Source: a virus
Length of the DNA: 27,802 nt
Strand: one strand, 5' to 3'
Virus record (IMG/VR): IMGVR_UViG_3300034060_000730
Coordinates: 1-27,802 of that record
This document shows, one piece after another, positions 1 through 6,960 of this stretch; positions within the stretch are counted from its first letter, which is position 1; each line of letters begins with the position of its first letter. The notes below the pieces were generated by a model. It worked only from the letters and a program-made list of their open reading frames with translations. It was not told the origin of the DNA and searched no databases. Position numbers and translations under genes: made by a program.

Positions 1-1624
1 CAAGCGCCCCGCCGAGTGCCGTGCCAACCTCTTGCAATACTGGGCCGAGTGTTTCAGCGAGCTTAGAAAACACATCAGCGAACACCGTTACAATAGGCAG
101 CAGCCCTGCGCCGAACGATTCCTTCAAGTTGTCAACAACGGTTTTCAACCGTTCCATCGGGTTAGCCGCAGCCGCAGCCGCACCACCCATCTGACCTTCG
201 ACCTCACCGAGAATAAGTTTCTGCGCGCTTAGTAGATCGCCTGCTTCGACTAGCCCCTTGATCGTTTCCTTCTGCTCCGCAGTGAACTGGATACCAGATT
301 TGCCAAGAGCAGTCATGCCCTTGATCGGGTCGTTGAGCGCCTTGCCGAGCATCACCGATGACCCGGCGAAGTCCTTACCAAGAACGGTTGAAACGTCAAG
401 GACTGCTTTCTGAGTCCTAGCAAAGATGTCGTTGCCTTCGCCCATCTGGTCTTTAATATTCTTGAACGTCAACAGCACATTCGACGAGGACTTGATTGCC
501 TCATCGTCGATACCAGTCTTGTTAGACAACGACACGGCAAGATCGTCAATTTGTTTCGCTGAAAGGTTTGCCGCCCCGCCGGTGGCCGCAATGACAGCTT
601 CAGTGATCCGCCCGATACGAGCAGACTCGTTAGCCGCCTCAACCGATTCCTTGATCGCGCCGCCGAGAACATAGAACCCGGCAGTCGCGATACCAATACC
701 AATAGCCGCCTTACCAAACCCGCCCATCCCCGTCTTACCAGCCTGATCAACTTGCTGCATTGCGCGTTCAGACTCGCGCGCCGATTCCTTAAACTCCCCG
801 GTTATCCTCTCGCCCGCAGCTTTGGCCGCCGCCAACAAACCCTGAAAAGTAGAACTGTCACCAATAGCCCGCAGCGCCGCCTGCCCCTGACGACCCGCTT
901 CCTTAAACGCCCCCGTGACTTTCTCCCCGGCGCTCGAAGCCGCCGCCGCCAAACCCGTGAACGCTGAACCATCGGCCACGCTCCGCAACGCCGTCGAAGC
1001 TTGCCGACCCGCTTCCTTGAACGCGCCTGTAACCTTCTCCCCAACAGCAGACGCAGCAGCAGCCAGACCTTGAAACGCACCCGCCTGAGAAACCGTGTCT
1101 AGCGCCGCAGATGACTGCCGTGCAGATTCCTTGAACGCAGCCGTGACCTTCTCGCCTGTCCCATACGCCGCCGTCATCAACTTCTGAAAGTTGACTGCCT
1201 TATCAACGGTGTCAAACGCAGCAGAAGATTTGCGCGCCGATTCCTGCATCGAAGAAGAAACCTTGTCGCCCGCACTATAAGCAGCGGTCATCAACTTCTG
1301 AAAGTCAACGGCCTTATCAACGCTCTCAAACGCCGCCGACGATTTACGAGCGGAGTCCTGCAACGACGAAGAAACCTTCTCCCCCGCCTTGCTCGCATCC
1401 GCAGCGACCTCGGTGAACGCTTTACCAGTGGCCGCTAATAGGTTATCGCTGGCTTTCTTTCCCGCCTCGCCAAACGACTTAGCAAGCGGTGCAGCAACAT
1501 CAGACTTAGCTAACTGCTGGGCCATCTCACGCGTCAAAGCCTGAATCGTTTGAGACATCTCTTTACGGAACAGAGAGAAGTCAGGAACGATCTCAATGAC
1601 CGCGCGCCCTATGACGTCAGCCAT
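1..1624 (-). CDS. Tape measure protein, N-terminal 541 residues (runs off left edge)
   Basis: Partial gene; only the amino-terminal part is in the window. The product should set tail length by spanning the lumen of the tail tube during assembly. The start ATG at 1624-1622 overlaps the stop of the tail assembly chaperone frame by one base (TGATG), the classic chaperone to tape-measure junction. Residues 1-80 begin MADVIGRAVIEIVPDFSLFR, a common opening for actinophage tape measures. Residues 81 to about 300 are tandem 38-residue repeats with a G-E-K-V-x-x-x-F-K-E-x-x-R core. A Gly/Ala/Ile hydrophobic segment near residue 300 (GIGIATAGFYVLGG) may be a membrane helix. After that comes a helical region of the type annotated as TP901-like tape measure in other phages. 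High Ala/Lys/Ser content and lack of Cys fit this role. Identification is confident; total length is unknown. Confidence 0.93.
   Translation of the reverse strand, partial: MADVIGRAVIEIVPDFSLFRKEMSQTIQALTREMAQQLAKSDVAAPLAKSFGEAGKKASDNLLAATGKAFTEVAADASKAGEKVSSSLQDSARKSSAAFESVDKAVDFQKLMTAAYSAGDKVSSSMQESARKSSAAFDTVDKAVNFQKLMTAAYGTGEKVTAAFKESARQSSAALDTVSQAGAFQGLAAAASAVGEKVTGAFKEAGRQASTALRSVADGSAFTGLAAAASSAGEKVTGAFKEAGRQGQAALRAIGDSSTFQGLLAAAKAAGERITGEFKESARESERAMQQVDQAGKTGMGGFGKAAIGIGIATAGFYVLGGAIKESVEAANESARIGRITEAVIAATGGAANLSAKQIDDLAVSLSNKTGIDDEAIKSSSNVLLTFKNIKDQMGEGNDIFARTQKAVLDVSTVLGKDFAGSSVMLGKALNDPIKGMTALGKSGIQFTAEQKETIKGLVEAGDLLSAQKLILGEVEGQMGGAAAAAANPMERLKTVVDNLKESFGAGLLPIVTVFADVFSKLAETLGPVLQEVGTALGGAL
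740..1384 (-). repeat. Six tandem 114-bp (38-codon) repeats inside the tape measure gene
   Basis: The codons for the G-E-K/R-V/I core recur at exact 114-bp intervals; marker positions on the plus strand are about 801, 915, 1029, 1143, 1257 and 1371. Five units are complete (residues 81-270) and the sixth is partial. DNA identity between neighbouring units is high in the cores (A/C-CCTTCTCSCC) and lower elsewhere, so the duplications are not very recent. The units keep frame and length, consistent with unequal recombination changing tail length in steps. Confidence 0.9.
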
Positions 1625-1926
1625 CAACGCACCCCGTGGAACTGTGTATCAGAGTCAGCAAGCGTGTGCTGATCCGCGAAAGCATCATGGTCACTATTCC
1701 ACCACGCCGGAGCCTCTTTGCCCTGCATACTTGCAGGCAACATCGGATCGTCGATGATCTCGCCGCCGTGTTCACCGAGCCGTCCTGCCAGAGCGAGGTT
1801 CACTTTCTTTCTGCCTTCCTCGTCAGCGTCAGCAACAAGATGCGAGTAAGCAAAGTTCAGCATCTGTATTAACGACAGGTCGGTCAGCCGTAAACCTTTG
1901 CCGACCAACACGCCGTCAACTTCCAA
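1624..1926 (-). CDS. Tail assembly chaperone, downstream reading frame
   Basis: This is the second frame of the paired chaperone genes that precede the tape measure gene in siphoviruses, where the C-terminal extension (gpT-like) is made by ribosomal frameshifting from the first. The given start is a TTG without a convincing ribosome binding site. The frame is actually open upstream to 1989, so it overlaps the end of the upstream chaperone gene. That supports synthesis as a -1 frameshift extension and not as a separate protein. The product contains LVGKGLRLTDLSLIQMLNFA, similar in style to chaperone second frames, followed by an acidic, His/Trp-containing tail. It overlaps the tape measure start by one base. 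The role follows from position and architecture, not from a recognised domain. Confidence 0.75.
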   Translation of the reverse strand: MEVDGVLVGKGLRLTDLSLIQMLNFAYSHLVADADEEGRKKVNLALAGRLGEHGGEIIDDPMLPASMQGKEAPAWWNSDHDAFADQHTLADSDTQFHGVR

Positions 1927-1958
1927 AGCGTTAGCGGCACACCATGAGGAGAGAAGGG

Positions 1959-2303
1959 TTACGGCTCGGAAGGGCGCGCAGCGATAACCTCAGTGGCCCG
2001 CTCAAGAATTTTGTTCAACTCCTCGAAGTCGATGATCGGGTCAGCGTCTTCAAGGAACTCGTTGAACCTATCGCGGTCATCTGGGATGACTGCGTGTTCC
2101 AGAAAGTTAGCAATCGCTGTCATCTGGCGGGCCGGTGGGGTCTTGGGGTCGCCCGCCGCTGATAGCCGCAACATAACGATTGCAGGGATCTCCGGTGCTA
2201 AACCAAACACCTCGTCACGGACTTTCAATTCAAGCGTCGTGCCTGCGGCTTCAGCCGCAAGAGATTCCAATACGTCACTCGTGGCAACTACTTCATCAGC
2301 CAT
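1959..2303 (-). CDS. Tail assembly chaperone, upstream frame
   Basis: This is a 114-residue acidic protein starting ATG with a GGAG motif about 7 nt upstream. It lies immediately before the second chaperone frame and the tape measure gene, the conserved place for the gpG-like chaperone that coats the tape measure during tail assembly. Sequence features fit: LELKVRDEVFGLAPEIPAI (a beta-rich opening with the FxL..EIPA pattern typical of actinophage chaperones), then helices rich in D/E/R including DDRDRFNEFLED. It ends ARPSEP-stop, overlapped by the downstream frame. The assignment rests on synteny plus the N-terminal pattern. Confidence 0.82.
   Translation of the reverse strand: MADEVVATSDVLESLAAEAAGTTLELKVRDEVFGLAPEIPAIVMLRLSAAGDPKTPPARQMTAIANFLEHAVIPDDRDRFNEFLEDADPIIDFEELNKILERATEVIAARPSEP
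1962..1989 (-). other. Probable -1 programmed frameshift window
   Basis: The -1 frame has stop codons TGA near 2003 and at 1992-1990. The zero frame stops with TAA at 1961-1959. Any shift joining the two chaperone frames must therefore fall between about 1989 and 1962. The best slippery candidate is C-CCT-TCC (zero-frame codons CGC CCT TCC, 1976-1968). It allows Pro-tRNA re-pairing on CCC but is not a perfect X-XXY-YYZ heptamer. Confidence 0.5.
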
Positions 2304-2339
2304 GTTTGCTCCATGTTTGCTAGTGGTAACACGATGATG

Positions 2340-2732
2340 TTACCTGATAACAGCGAGCATTGCGTTGAGCATAAAAGGCTGCGGTTTTGTCCCCGGATGG
2401 TTGACCTTGTTTGCAAACACGATCTCGCCAGCCTTATTTGGGAAGCGGAGCATCTTTGCTTTCTTAGGCATGATGACGTGGGGCCGTGTTCCCCTATTCA
2501 CATATGTGGCATAGAGGGTGTTGGCCGATACCTCAATCGCTGTTCCGTTGCGACCGGCAGACCGCTCGGTAACCAAAATTGAAGATTTGAGTTTGCCTGT
2601 ATCTACCGGGGCGGTTGCACTGGCCACGGCAGCGACTTGGTTTCCCAAACCTCGCAAGTACTCGGTGACCATTCCTGTTGGCGCTACTAGACCCGCGATG
2701 GCCTGTTCGTTGAGCGTGAATTTTGTTGGCAT
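2340..2732 (-). CDS. HK97 gp10-like head-tail connector / tail completion protein
   Basis: The product has 130 residues. It contains the hallmark TAPVDTGKLKSSI (residues about 40-52), followed by a beta-rich stretch, YATYVNRGTRPHVIMP and a C-terminal TKPQPFMLNAM. This is the usual order in HK97-gp10_like (PF04883-type) proteins, which act at the head-tail interface or in tail completion. Start ATG at 2732 is one base beyond the upstream stop, so the two genes are coupled. Its position between the adaptor genes and the tail chaperones agrees. Confidence 0.85.
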   Translation of the reverse strand: MPTKFTLNEQAIAGLVAPTGMVTEYLRGLGNQVAAVASATAPVDTGKLKSSILVTERSAGRNGTAIEVSANTLYATYVNRGTRPHVIMPKKAKMLRFPNKAGEIVFANKVNHPGTKPQPFMLNAMLAVIR

Positions 2733-2733
2733 G

Positions 2734-3270
2734 TCAGCACCTACAGTTTGAGAGTTCCATCATCCACGTCGCCGTGAACCCCGCGCAACCGCCTCGTGGT
2801 TTATCGGGACGCAGATCACCGATCATCGACAACAGACAGTCTCTTTCGTTTACGTTGTAGAAGTTATTTGCAAACGCAGAAACGAGACGGCACCAAACTA
2901 CGTTCGAATCAATTAAAAGTTCTTCAGCCGCCGCTTGCATCTCACCCGCAGACGGGAACGGGGACTGGGCGTTATCTCGCACGACAGGCCAACAGGGGCG
3001 CACTAGGCGGGCTTTTACCCGCATCATGCGTAATACCCCGCACTGGAACGGGTCGCTGTTATTTACCGCAGGGAAGCCCGCTGTCGGCAATAGCTCATCC
3101 ATCCACACCGCTAGGAAGTTGCAGCAGTCATCCGGCGGCGCGGTCCACGAAATAAAACACGACTCAGGCGCGCCCGCCGTAGTGCATTCCTCTAGGGCAA
3201 CACAAAGATCGTCAACGACGAGTTGCAGCACCTCGTTGATATACGCAGGCTCAAGAAGGTCGCAGGCCAC
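2734..3270 (-). CDS. Cysteine-rich head-tail connector candidate
   Basis: The product has 178 residues and no domain I can name securely. It starts with GTG at 3270, three bases after the adaptor stop, and ends one base before the gp10-like gene, so it belongs to the connector operon. That position usually holds a head-tail stopper or similar neck protein. There are about 13 cysteines in 178 residues (for example DDCCN, a CRC carboxy terminus), which is high for a phage virion protein. The opening MACDLLEPAYINEVLQLVVD looks like other actinophage connector proteins. The role is inferred from position only. Confidence 0.6.
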   Translation of the reverse strand: MACDLLEPAYINEVLQLVVDDLCVALEECTTAGAPESCFISWTAPPDDCCNFLAVWMDELLPTAGFPAVNNSDPFQCGVLRMMRVKARLVRPCWPVVRDNAQSPFPSAGEMQAAAEELLIDSNVVWCRLVSAFANNFYNVNERDCLLSMIGDLRPDKPRGGCAGFTATWMMELSNCRC

Positions 3271-3273
3271 TGG

Positions 3274-4401
3274 TTACGTCCACGTTGTGTTTGGTTTACG
3301 GTGGTCAGCCCGATAGACAGCCGCACGCCGTTGCAGCCCAGCAGGGTTAACGGACTTCAACCACAAGTCCACCTCGTAAATCCCAACCTGCCCTTTGTCC
3401 AAAAAGTCCAGCGGGTCGCCAAAGTCCATCGATACACCTTCACGCGTTATCTGCTTCAGCCTTTGCGGGAGGATGCACCCGTCGCCGCCGCAACGGTTCA
3501 AAGCGATCTGGCAAGCAAACATTGCTGCTGCGTACTGCCCGCCCGGAGGAGGTAGCGACCCCTGCGTATAACTAATCGACCACGTTCCAAGCCCCGCTAT
3601 ACAGCCCGCCTCAATGATGGTCACGGCCACTGCGGGGTCTGGCCCCGCTAGAGATACGTCCGCTACAGCCACGACAGGCAACCCCGCAACAGCGTTAGCA
3701 AACGCAATCAGGTATGGGGCCACTGTTCCCGGTCCACCGGAAACGATCTCAACCGTTCCCGGTCCGAAGACCAGATCGATTGCTGTAGCTAAATCTGCGG
3801 CAGAGAGTGTTGAATCGAATATTCCCGTTACACCGTCAAGCGATAGTTCCCAGTCGCCGCCAGTGGCCGTTATCTCAACCTCAACGATCTCGTCTGTTGT
3901 TTCGCACTGCTCGGCACCGAGATGGTTTGAGCAAGGCCAGTGACCGCCATCGACACGGCAGACACGTTTGTACGCCTCAACCTTATAAGCCGACGGGTCA
4001 AGCGCGACCCCGTCAATAAGAATCTGTGTTACCTCGTCAACCGTTCCCGGCAAGTCGACGCAGTCCAAATGGCAGATACCTTTACAGCCTGCCCACTTGT
4101 TTACCCACCCGCCAGCGACCATATACGGCAACGACGGATACCCCGCATACGCCCAACCCCAGCCGGATGCTGCGAACCACGACCAAGTGTCTCCTTTGCA
4201 TCCACAGTTGTCGCCTGCGCACGGGTAGACCGTCCGGTTGCACTCTCCCGGCCACCGCCGCCCGGACAGTCGAAACAGAATCTCCGATGCGAACTGTATC
4301 GCTTCGGTCAGATCGTAGTCAGGGTCCAACCCCGTGCAGCACAAACGAACCTGCTCGGGTGTAGTCCACTGGGAACACGGCGGGGGAGGAGGAGCGGCCA
4401 C
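3274..4401 (-). CDS. Head-to-tail adaptor with an inserted beta-rich domain
   Basis: The 375-residue product's first part (WTTPEQVRLCCTGLDPDYD, then EAIQFASEILFRLSGRRWPG) and last part (AAAMFACQIALNRCGG, LPQRL, GVSMDFGDPLDFLDKGQVGI, VDLWL) match the actinophage head-to-tail adaptor pattern. This protein sits under the portal as a ring. Residues about 171-270 interrupt that pattern with a Thr/Gly/Val-rich module (ITATGGDWELSLDG ... EIVSGGPGTVAPYLI). A similar module is inserted in the 411-residue protein at 9342-10577. The core has 17 cysteines, many in pairs (CAGDNCGC, CKGICHLDC). Start is GTG at 4401; an in-frame stop lies just upstream, so no longer start is possible. The AGGAG is unusually close to it. 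Confidence 0.78.
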   Translation of the reverse strand: MAAPPPPPCSQWTTPEQVRLCCTGLDPDYDLTEAIQFASEILFRLSGRRWPGECNRTVYPCAGDNCGCKGDTWSWFAASGWGWAYAGYPSLPYMVAGGWVNKWAGCKGICHLDCVDLPGTVDEVTQILIDGVALDPSAYKVEAYKRVCRVDGGHWPCSNHLGAEQCETTDEIVEVEITATGGDWELSLDGVTGIFDSTLSAADLATAIDLVFGPGTVEIVSGGPGTVAPYLIAFANAVAGLPVVAVADVSLAGPDPAVAVTIIEAGCIAGLGTWSISYTQGSLPPPGGQYAAAMFACQIALNRCGGDGCILPQRLKQITREGVSMDFGDPLDFLDKGQVGIYEVDLWLKSVNPAGLQRRAAVYRADHRKPNTTWT

Positions 4402-4416
4402 ACTCCTAGCCTACAT

Positions 4417-4668
4417 TCACCCCGACGGATCTTCAGGGTGGTTACCCGCCATTGCTTCCAACCAGAAATCTAACGGTTCCATATCAGCGTGGTTTGCAAA
4501 GTCTCTTATCGCTTGACCGAGAAAACCCATTGTCGCGACTGTCACGTTTTTCGCTTCAGACTCGGTAAGCCCTTCGACCATTAAAATGAAGCCGTCCCAA
4601 TCTTTCTGGAGTACAGCGGCCATCAGTGCGGACATATCTCTCTGTGCGTCGACCATCTCGTTAGGCAT
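4417..4668 (-). CDS. Small protein of unknown function
   Basis: The 83-residue product has no recognised domain. It is mostly helical and acidic, with MSALMAAVLQKDWDGFILM followed by ESEAKNVTVATMGFLGQAI. I chose ATG 4668 because the longer GTG start (4725) would place the strong hairpin at 4693-4721 inside the coding region. An AATACT box lies 6 nt before this ATG, which resembles the leaderless arrangement seen elsewhere in the window. Starts at 4656 or 4635 (the latter preceded by AGAGAG) are possible. It lies 15 bp before the adaptor gene. Confidence 0.6.
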   Translation of the reverse strand: MPNEMVDAQRDMSALMAAVLQKDWDGFILMVEGLTESEAKNVTVATMGFLGQAIRDFANHADMEPLDFWLEAMAGNHPEDPSG

Positions 4669-4692
4669 GGGTTGAGTATTGCACGGCGGGTA

Positions 4693-4721
4693 GACGCAGG
4701 GGGCTTGGCCCCCTATGCGTC
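4693..4721. other. Strong inverted repeat (hairpin) between accessory cassette and connector genes
   Basis: The arms GACGCA + GGGGGC pair with GCCCCC + TGCGTC around a three-base loop. That gives 12 GC-rich base pairs with one two-base bulge. No T-run follows on either strand, so it is not a textbook intrinsic terminator. It could attenuate or stabilise mRNA, or mark a junction of the inserted cassette upstream. Confidence 0.7.
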
Positions 4722-4741
4722 CCACCCGCTTATTTGAGATA

Positions 4742-5146
4742 TTAAAAGAGGGTGTTGCCAGCAGGTGGCGGTTCCTTCTTATCGAAAATCAGTCCGGGAA
4801 ACTCTCCACGTTTTCTTTGCGCATGCGTCACCTGAACATGGCAGGTATGGCACAACACCTCAAGATTGGTTTGGTGGTGGATACAGGACTCCGTCCGTGG
4901 CCGACCCGCTAACGGAACAATATGGTTGACCTCTAGCTCCTCGTCCGTCCCGCAGTGAACACAAACCTTGTCGCGATTCATAGCTGCGGGTCGTGCGTAC
5001 TTCCAAACATGGTGCCGCCGATATTTGGAAATGCACAACGGGCTGCACCAGCGGGTTTGTCTCGCGTTCAACCACCCGCCACACCAGTGGCAACCCTCGT
5101 CTCCATTGTTTGGAGCGACCGGACAAGTTCTTAAATCAATCGCCAC
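4742..5146 (-). CDS. HNH endonuclease with N-terminal zinc-ribbon
   Basis: The product has 134 residues. An N-terminal cysteine set (CHWCG, then WCSPLC followed by a basic KYRRHHVWKYAR helix) resembles a DNA-binding zinc finger. The HNH core follows: VCVHCG, EVNHIVPL, and HHQTNLEVLCHTCH with the metal-binding cysteine pairs and catalytic His. The GTG start at 5146 overlaps the stop of the preceding small gene by 11 bp and has GGAG upstream. It lies inside the structural module between tail-tube and connector genes, so it may be a free-standing homing-type nuclease. A packaging-type HNH normally sits beside terminase, which is not seen here. Confidence 0.85.
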   Translation of the reverse strand: MAIDLRTCPVAPNNGDEGCHWCGGWLNARQTRWCSPLCISKYRRHHVWKYARPAAMNRDKVCVHCGTDEELEVNHIVPLAGRPRTESCIHHQTNLEVLCHTCHVQVTHAQRKRGEFPGLIFDKKEPPPAGNTLF

Positions 5147-5288
5147 TAGATGTCTCCAAGCACTGCGGGCAATGTTCTGGACACCACCACCGCTCGCCAT
5201 CTTTCTCGTCGTATGTATCGTGATCAATTCCCGGCAACACCCCAGCCCCGCACTGGTGGCAGTGGTGCAGCTCAACCGGATCAGGCAT
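5136..5288 (-). CDS. Small zinc-ribbon-like protein
   Basis: This 50-residue protein carries two CxxC-type pairs (CHQCG near the N terminus; CPEHCPQC near the C terminus), enough to bind one zinc ion as a treble-clef or ribbon. Its ATG at 5288 overlaps the upstream stop in the sequence TAATG, and its end overlaps the HNH start, so the cassette is translationally coupled. The function is unknown; DNA or protein binding is plausible. Confidence 0.7.
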   Translation of the reverse strand: MPDPVELHHCHQCGAGVLPGIDHDTYDEKDGERWWCPEHCPQCLETSSGD

Positions 5289-5629
5289 TACGCATTCATC
5301 CGAGAGGATATAAAACCAGCGCCGCCCGCAACAGCGAACGCGCTTATCCATCCGTCGACACCGAGTTGCCACGGCCACGCACGAAACCAGACGCAAACCA
5401 GAATCCACGAAACGTGCATGCCGAGACACCAGACGCAGGTCAGCAAGTCGCCAATGAATCCACGGACCCAGTTTCGGTTGCCGCCGTCAGGGGTGTAACA
5501 GAACTCGTCTAACCGCTGCGACATCTTTGATTCGGATTCCAAACTGAAACCGATGAGCGAGTCGCGCACAAAGAAACGAGTGATCCTGTAGGCGGCGAGG
5601 ATCAGTCCTGCGTATACGAGCGCGCTCAC
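5288..5629 (-). CDS. DUF1360-like integral membrane protein
   Basis: The 113-residue product begins with a hydrophobic segment, LVYAGLILAAYRITRFFVRD. The Y/R-x-T/R-R...D pattern is characteristic of DUF1360 proteins. The cysteine motif LLTCVWCLGMHVSW in the second hydrophobic segment corresponds to the conserved CpWCxGxW of the family. A third hydrophobic stretch is near the C terminus. DUF1360 proteins occur in actinophages and in Bacillus (YjcA-like), with no firm biochemical role. The GTG start overlaps the HTH gene stop in GTGA. Confidence 0.72.
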   Translation of the reverse strand: MSALVYAGLILAAYRITRFFVRDSLIGFSLESESKMSQRLDEFCYTPDGGNRNWVRGFIGDLLTCVWCLGMHVSWILVCVWFRAWPWQLGVDGWISAFAVAGGAGFISSRMNA

Positions 5630-5961
5630 AAACTGAACCGGACGTTCTCGTCGATGTTGACAGCGATCAAACCCGCTCCGGTCAGCGCAGCAATATTCTC
5701 GGCCTTGGCTTTCTTGCCGCCACGGGGAATGGTCACGTCGGTGTTTGCTTCAGCGCGGAGGCTCTCTGGTAGGCGACCTGTTTCAGCGGCCCAGTCGACG
5801 ATGGTCTGACGGTCCCACGCGCGGATGCCGTTGATCGATGCGTAGTCCGGGACGGGGAGGAGTTTTCTGTAGTGCCAAGCGTGCGGGGTGCGCCCGTCTA
5901 CTTCTAGCAGCGGGCCGATCTCTTTCAGTCCAACGATGGGTTGCTCTTCTGGTGTTGACAT
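5626..5961 (-). CDS. Helix-turn-helix DNA-binding protein
   Basis: The 111-residue product's residues about 10-60 (VGLKEIGPLLEVDGRTPHAW, then a basic YRKLLPVPDY loop, INGIRAWDRQTIVDWA) have the layout of an AlpA/excisionase or MerR-like winged helix: recognition helix, wing, then a final W-D-R helix. The C-terminal part (PRGGKKAKAENIAALTG) is basic and probably flexible. It is the first gene of a four-gene minus-strand cassette. It lies back to back with the plus-strand operon promoter at 6026-6086, about 65 bp away. That makes it a natural candidate for a local regulator of the repeated promoter family, which is inference only. Confidence 0.75.
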   Translation of the reverse strand: MSTPEEQPIVGLKEIGPLLEVDGRTPHAWHYRKLLPVPDYASINGIRAWDRQTIVDWAAETGRLPESLRAEANTDVTIPRGGKKAKAENIAALTGAGLIAVNIDENVRFSL

Positions 5962-6025
5962 GTTTGCTTTCTGTTTGGCGTAGCGGATGTGCTACTGCCG
6001 TCGAGTGTATCGCTACAGGTGGACG

Positions 6026-6093
6026 AAAAGAAATCTGAAGAAATATTTGATATTGGTTTGATACTGTCCCAGCCCTGTAGTACGGTTGTCTAC
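6026..6093 (+). promoter_or_regulatory. Plus-strand promoter P1 of the moron-like operon
   Basis: AAAAGAAATCT at 6026-6036, -35 TTGATA at 6058-6063, 17-bp spacer, -10 TACGGT at 6081-6086, then 7 nt to the ATG at 6094. The expected transcription start falls at or next to the ATG, so the message should be leaderless. The inverted repeat CTGTAG-N9-CTACAT (6075-6095) overlaps the -10 and start site. It is related in sequence to promoters at 15546 and 19213 (plus) and 23477 and 26064 (minus). Confidence 0.72.
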
Positions 6094-6318
6094 ATGAGAA
6101 CAGCAGAGCAACTACACGACCTGATGCAGAGCCAGACGCTTCTGCTACAAATACACACAATCGACTTCAACGGTTTCGGCCACGCCACCGACCTTGACTG
6201 GCTGGTATTCCTCCTAGAGGACATCCGCAACCTGATGCGCAACGAGGGCGCAGTAGCAACGCCCGCACAGGCACGCCGCCTGCGTAACGCACGGCGAGCA
6301 GTACGGGCCGCAGCATGA
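6094..6318 (+). CDS. Moron-operon gene 1, unknown 74-residue protein
   Basis: This is the first of four plus-strand genes that interrupt the minus-strand structural module. It has no ribosome binding site; the ATG lies 7 nt after the -10 of P1, suggesting leaderless translation. The product is mainly helical, with ATDLDWLVFLLEDIRNLMRN and a basic Arg/Ala-rich C terminus (ARRLRNARRAVRAAA). No family is recognised. It ends in an ATGA overlap with the next gene. Confidence 0.68.
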   Translation: MRTAEQLHDLMQSQTLLLQIHTIDFNGFGHATDLDWLVFLLEDIRNLMRNEGAVATPAQARRLRNARRAVRAAA

Positions 6319-6473
6319 ACCACGAACTAGCCACCGCCAAGCGGGAACTAGCGGCACACCGCCGCACCTGCAAAACCGCTACAGACATCCTTGACCCGCA
6401 TGTCGCACACGCGATACGCGAATCAGTACGGCTACAACTTCGAATCTTCGAACTTCAAAAAGGAGCAGCATGA
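6315..6473 (+). CDS. Moron-operon gene 2, unknown 52-residue helical protein
   Basis: ATG at 6315 overlaps the previous stop in ATGA, and the TGA at 6471-6473 overlaps the next ATG in the same way. The product is short, charged and probably a single helical hairpin (ELATAKRELAAHRRTC ... VRLQLRIFELQKG). The overlap signature at both ends is the main reason for calling it a gene. Its function is unknown. Confidence 0.62.
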   Translation: MNHELATAKRELAAHRRTCKTATDILDPHVAHAIRESVRLQLRIFELQKGAA

Positions 6474-6859
6474 ACACCAAACAACACGGACGCGTAACGC
6501 TCAACCACGGACGCGCAATGCTCAAGAACGGGCGCTTCGACTGGTATCAAGTCAAAATAGACGGACGGCTGGTCTGCGAAACGCAAGACCACACCGAGGC
6601 ACGGCGTGTCGCCAACTTCTGCTTTAAGCACAAGACCACCCCCCCGGCAGACATCATCGCCGCCTACGTCGTATCAAAAACACGCGACCCTGAAACAGCT
6701 TGGGGGATGGTCAACCTTCTTCTCGGCTGCTGCGCAGACGGCTGCTGCGGCGGCGTTGACCGCTTCGAACCAAACAGCAAAGAGTTCAACGAGTACACCG
6801 CATGGGCCAACACCCTCTGCGCCGCTCTATCCAAACAACTTAAAGGAGTAGCAGCATGA
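6470..6859 (+). CDS. Moron-operon gene 3, unknown 129-residue protein
   Basis: This is the largest gene of the plus-strand operon, with a strong AAAAAGGAG ribosome site before the ATG. The N-terminal half looks like a small beta-rich module (MLKNGRFDWYQVKIDGRLVC followed by TEARRVANFCFKH). The C-terminal half has a cysteine-rich turn (LLGCCADGCCGG) followed by a helix ending SKQLKGVAA. No family is recognised. It overlaps both neighbours by 4 bp (ATGA), so all four operon products are translationally coupled. Confidence 0.7.
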   Translation: MNTKQHGRVTLNHGRAMLKNGRFDWYQVKIDGRLVCETQDHTEARRVANFCFKHKTTPPADIIAAYVVSKTRDPETAWGMVNLLLGCCADGCCGGVDRFEPNSKEFNEYTAWANTLCAALSKQLKGVAA

Positions 6860-6960
6860 TCGCAGCAACCTCGTGGGGCGCGCTAGAAGCGCTCGGATTC
6901 TGGTTCTACCTCATCGGAGCCGCCGTAGCACTCGCCTACCTGCTAGGACCAAAAAGCTAG
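6856..6960 (+). CDS. Moron-operon gene 4, single-pass membrane microprotein
   Basis: This is a 34-residue protein with one clear hydrophobic helix (FWFYLIGAAVALAYLLG) and a short GPKS tail. The ATG overlaps the previous stop (ATGA) and is preceded by AAAGGAG. It is followed directly by a hairpin terminator, so it is the last gene of the operon. A membrane microprotein at the end of a moron operon could act in superinfection exclusion or anchor gene 3, but there is no direct evidence. Confidence 0.68.
   Translation: MIAATSWGALEALGFWFYLIGAAVALAYLLGPKS

Noticed and set aside
3940-4473. Plus-strand frame of 177 residues over the adaptor gene
   Set aside because: It is antisense to a well-supported adaptor; the composition is Arg/Pro/Ser-rich as expected for a shadow frame.
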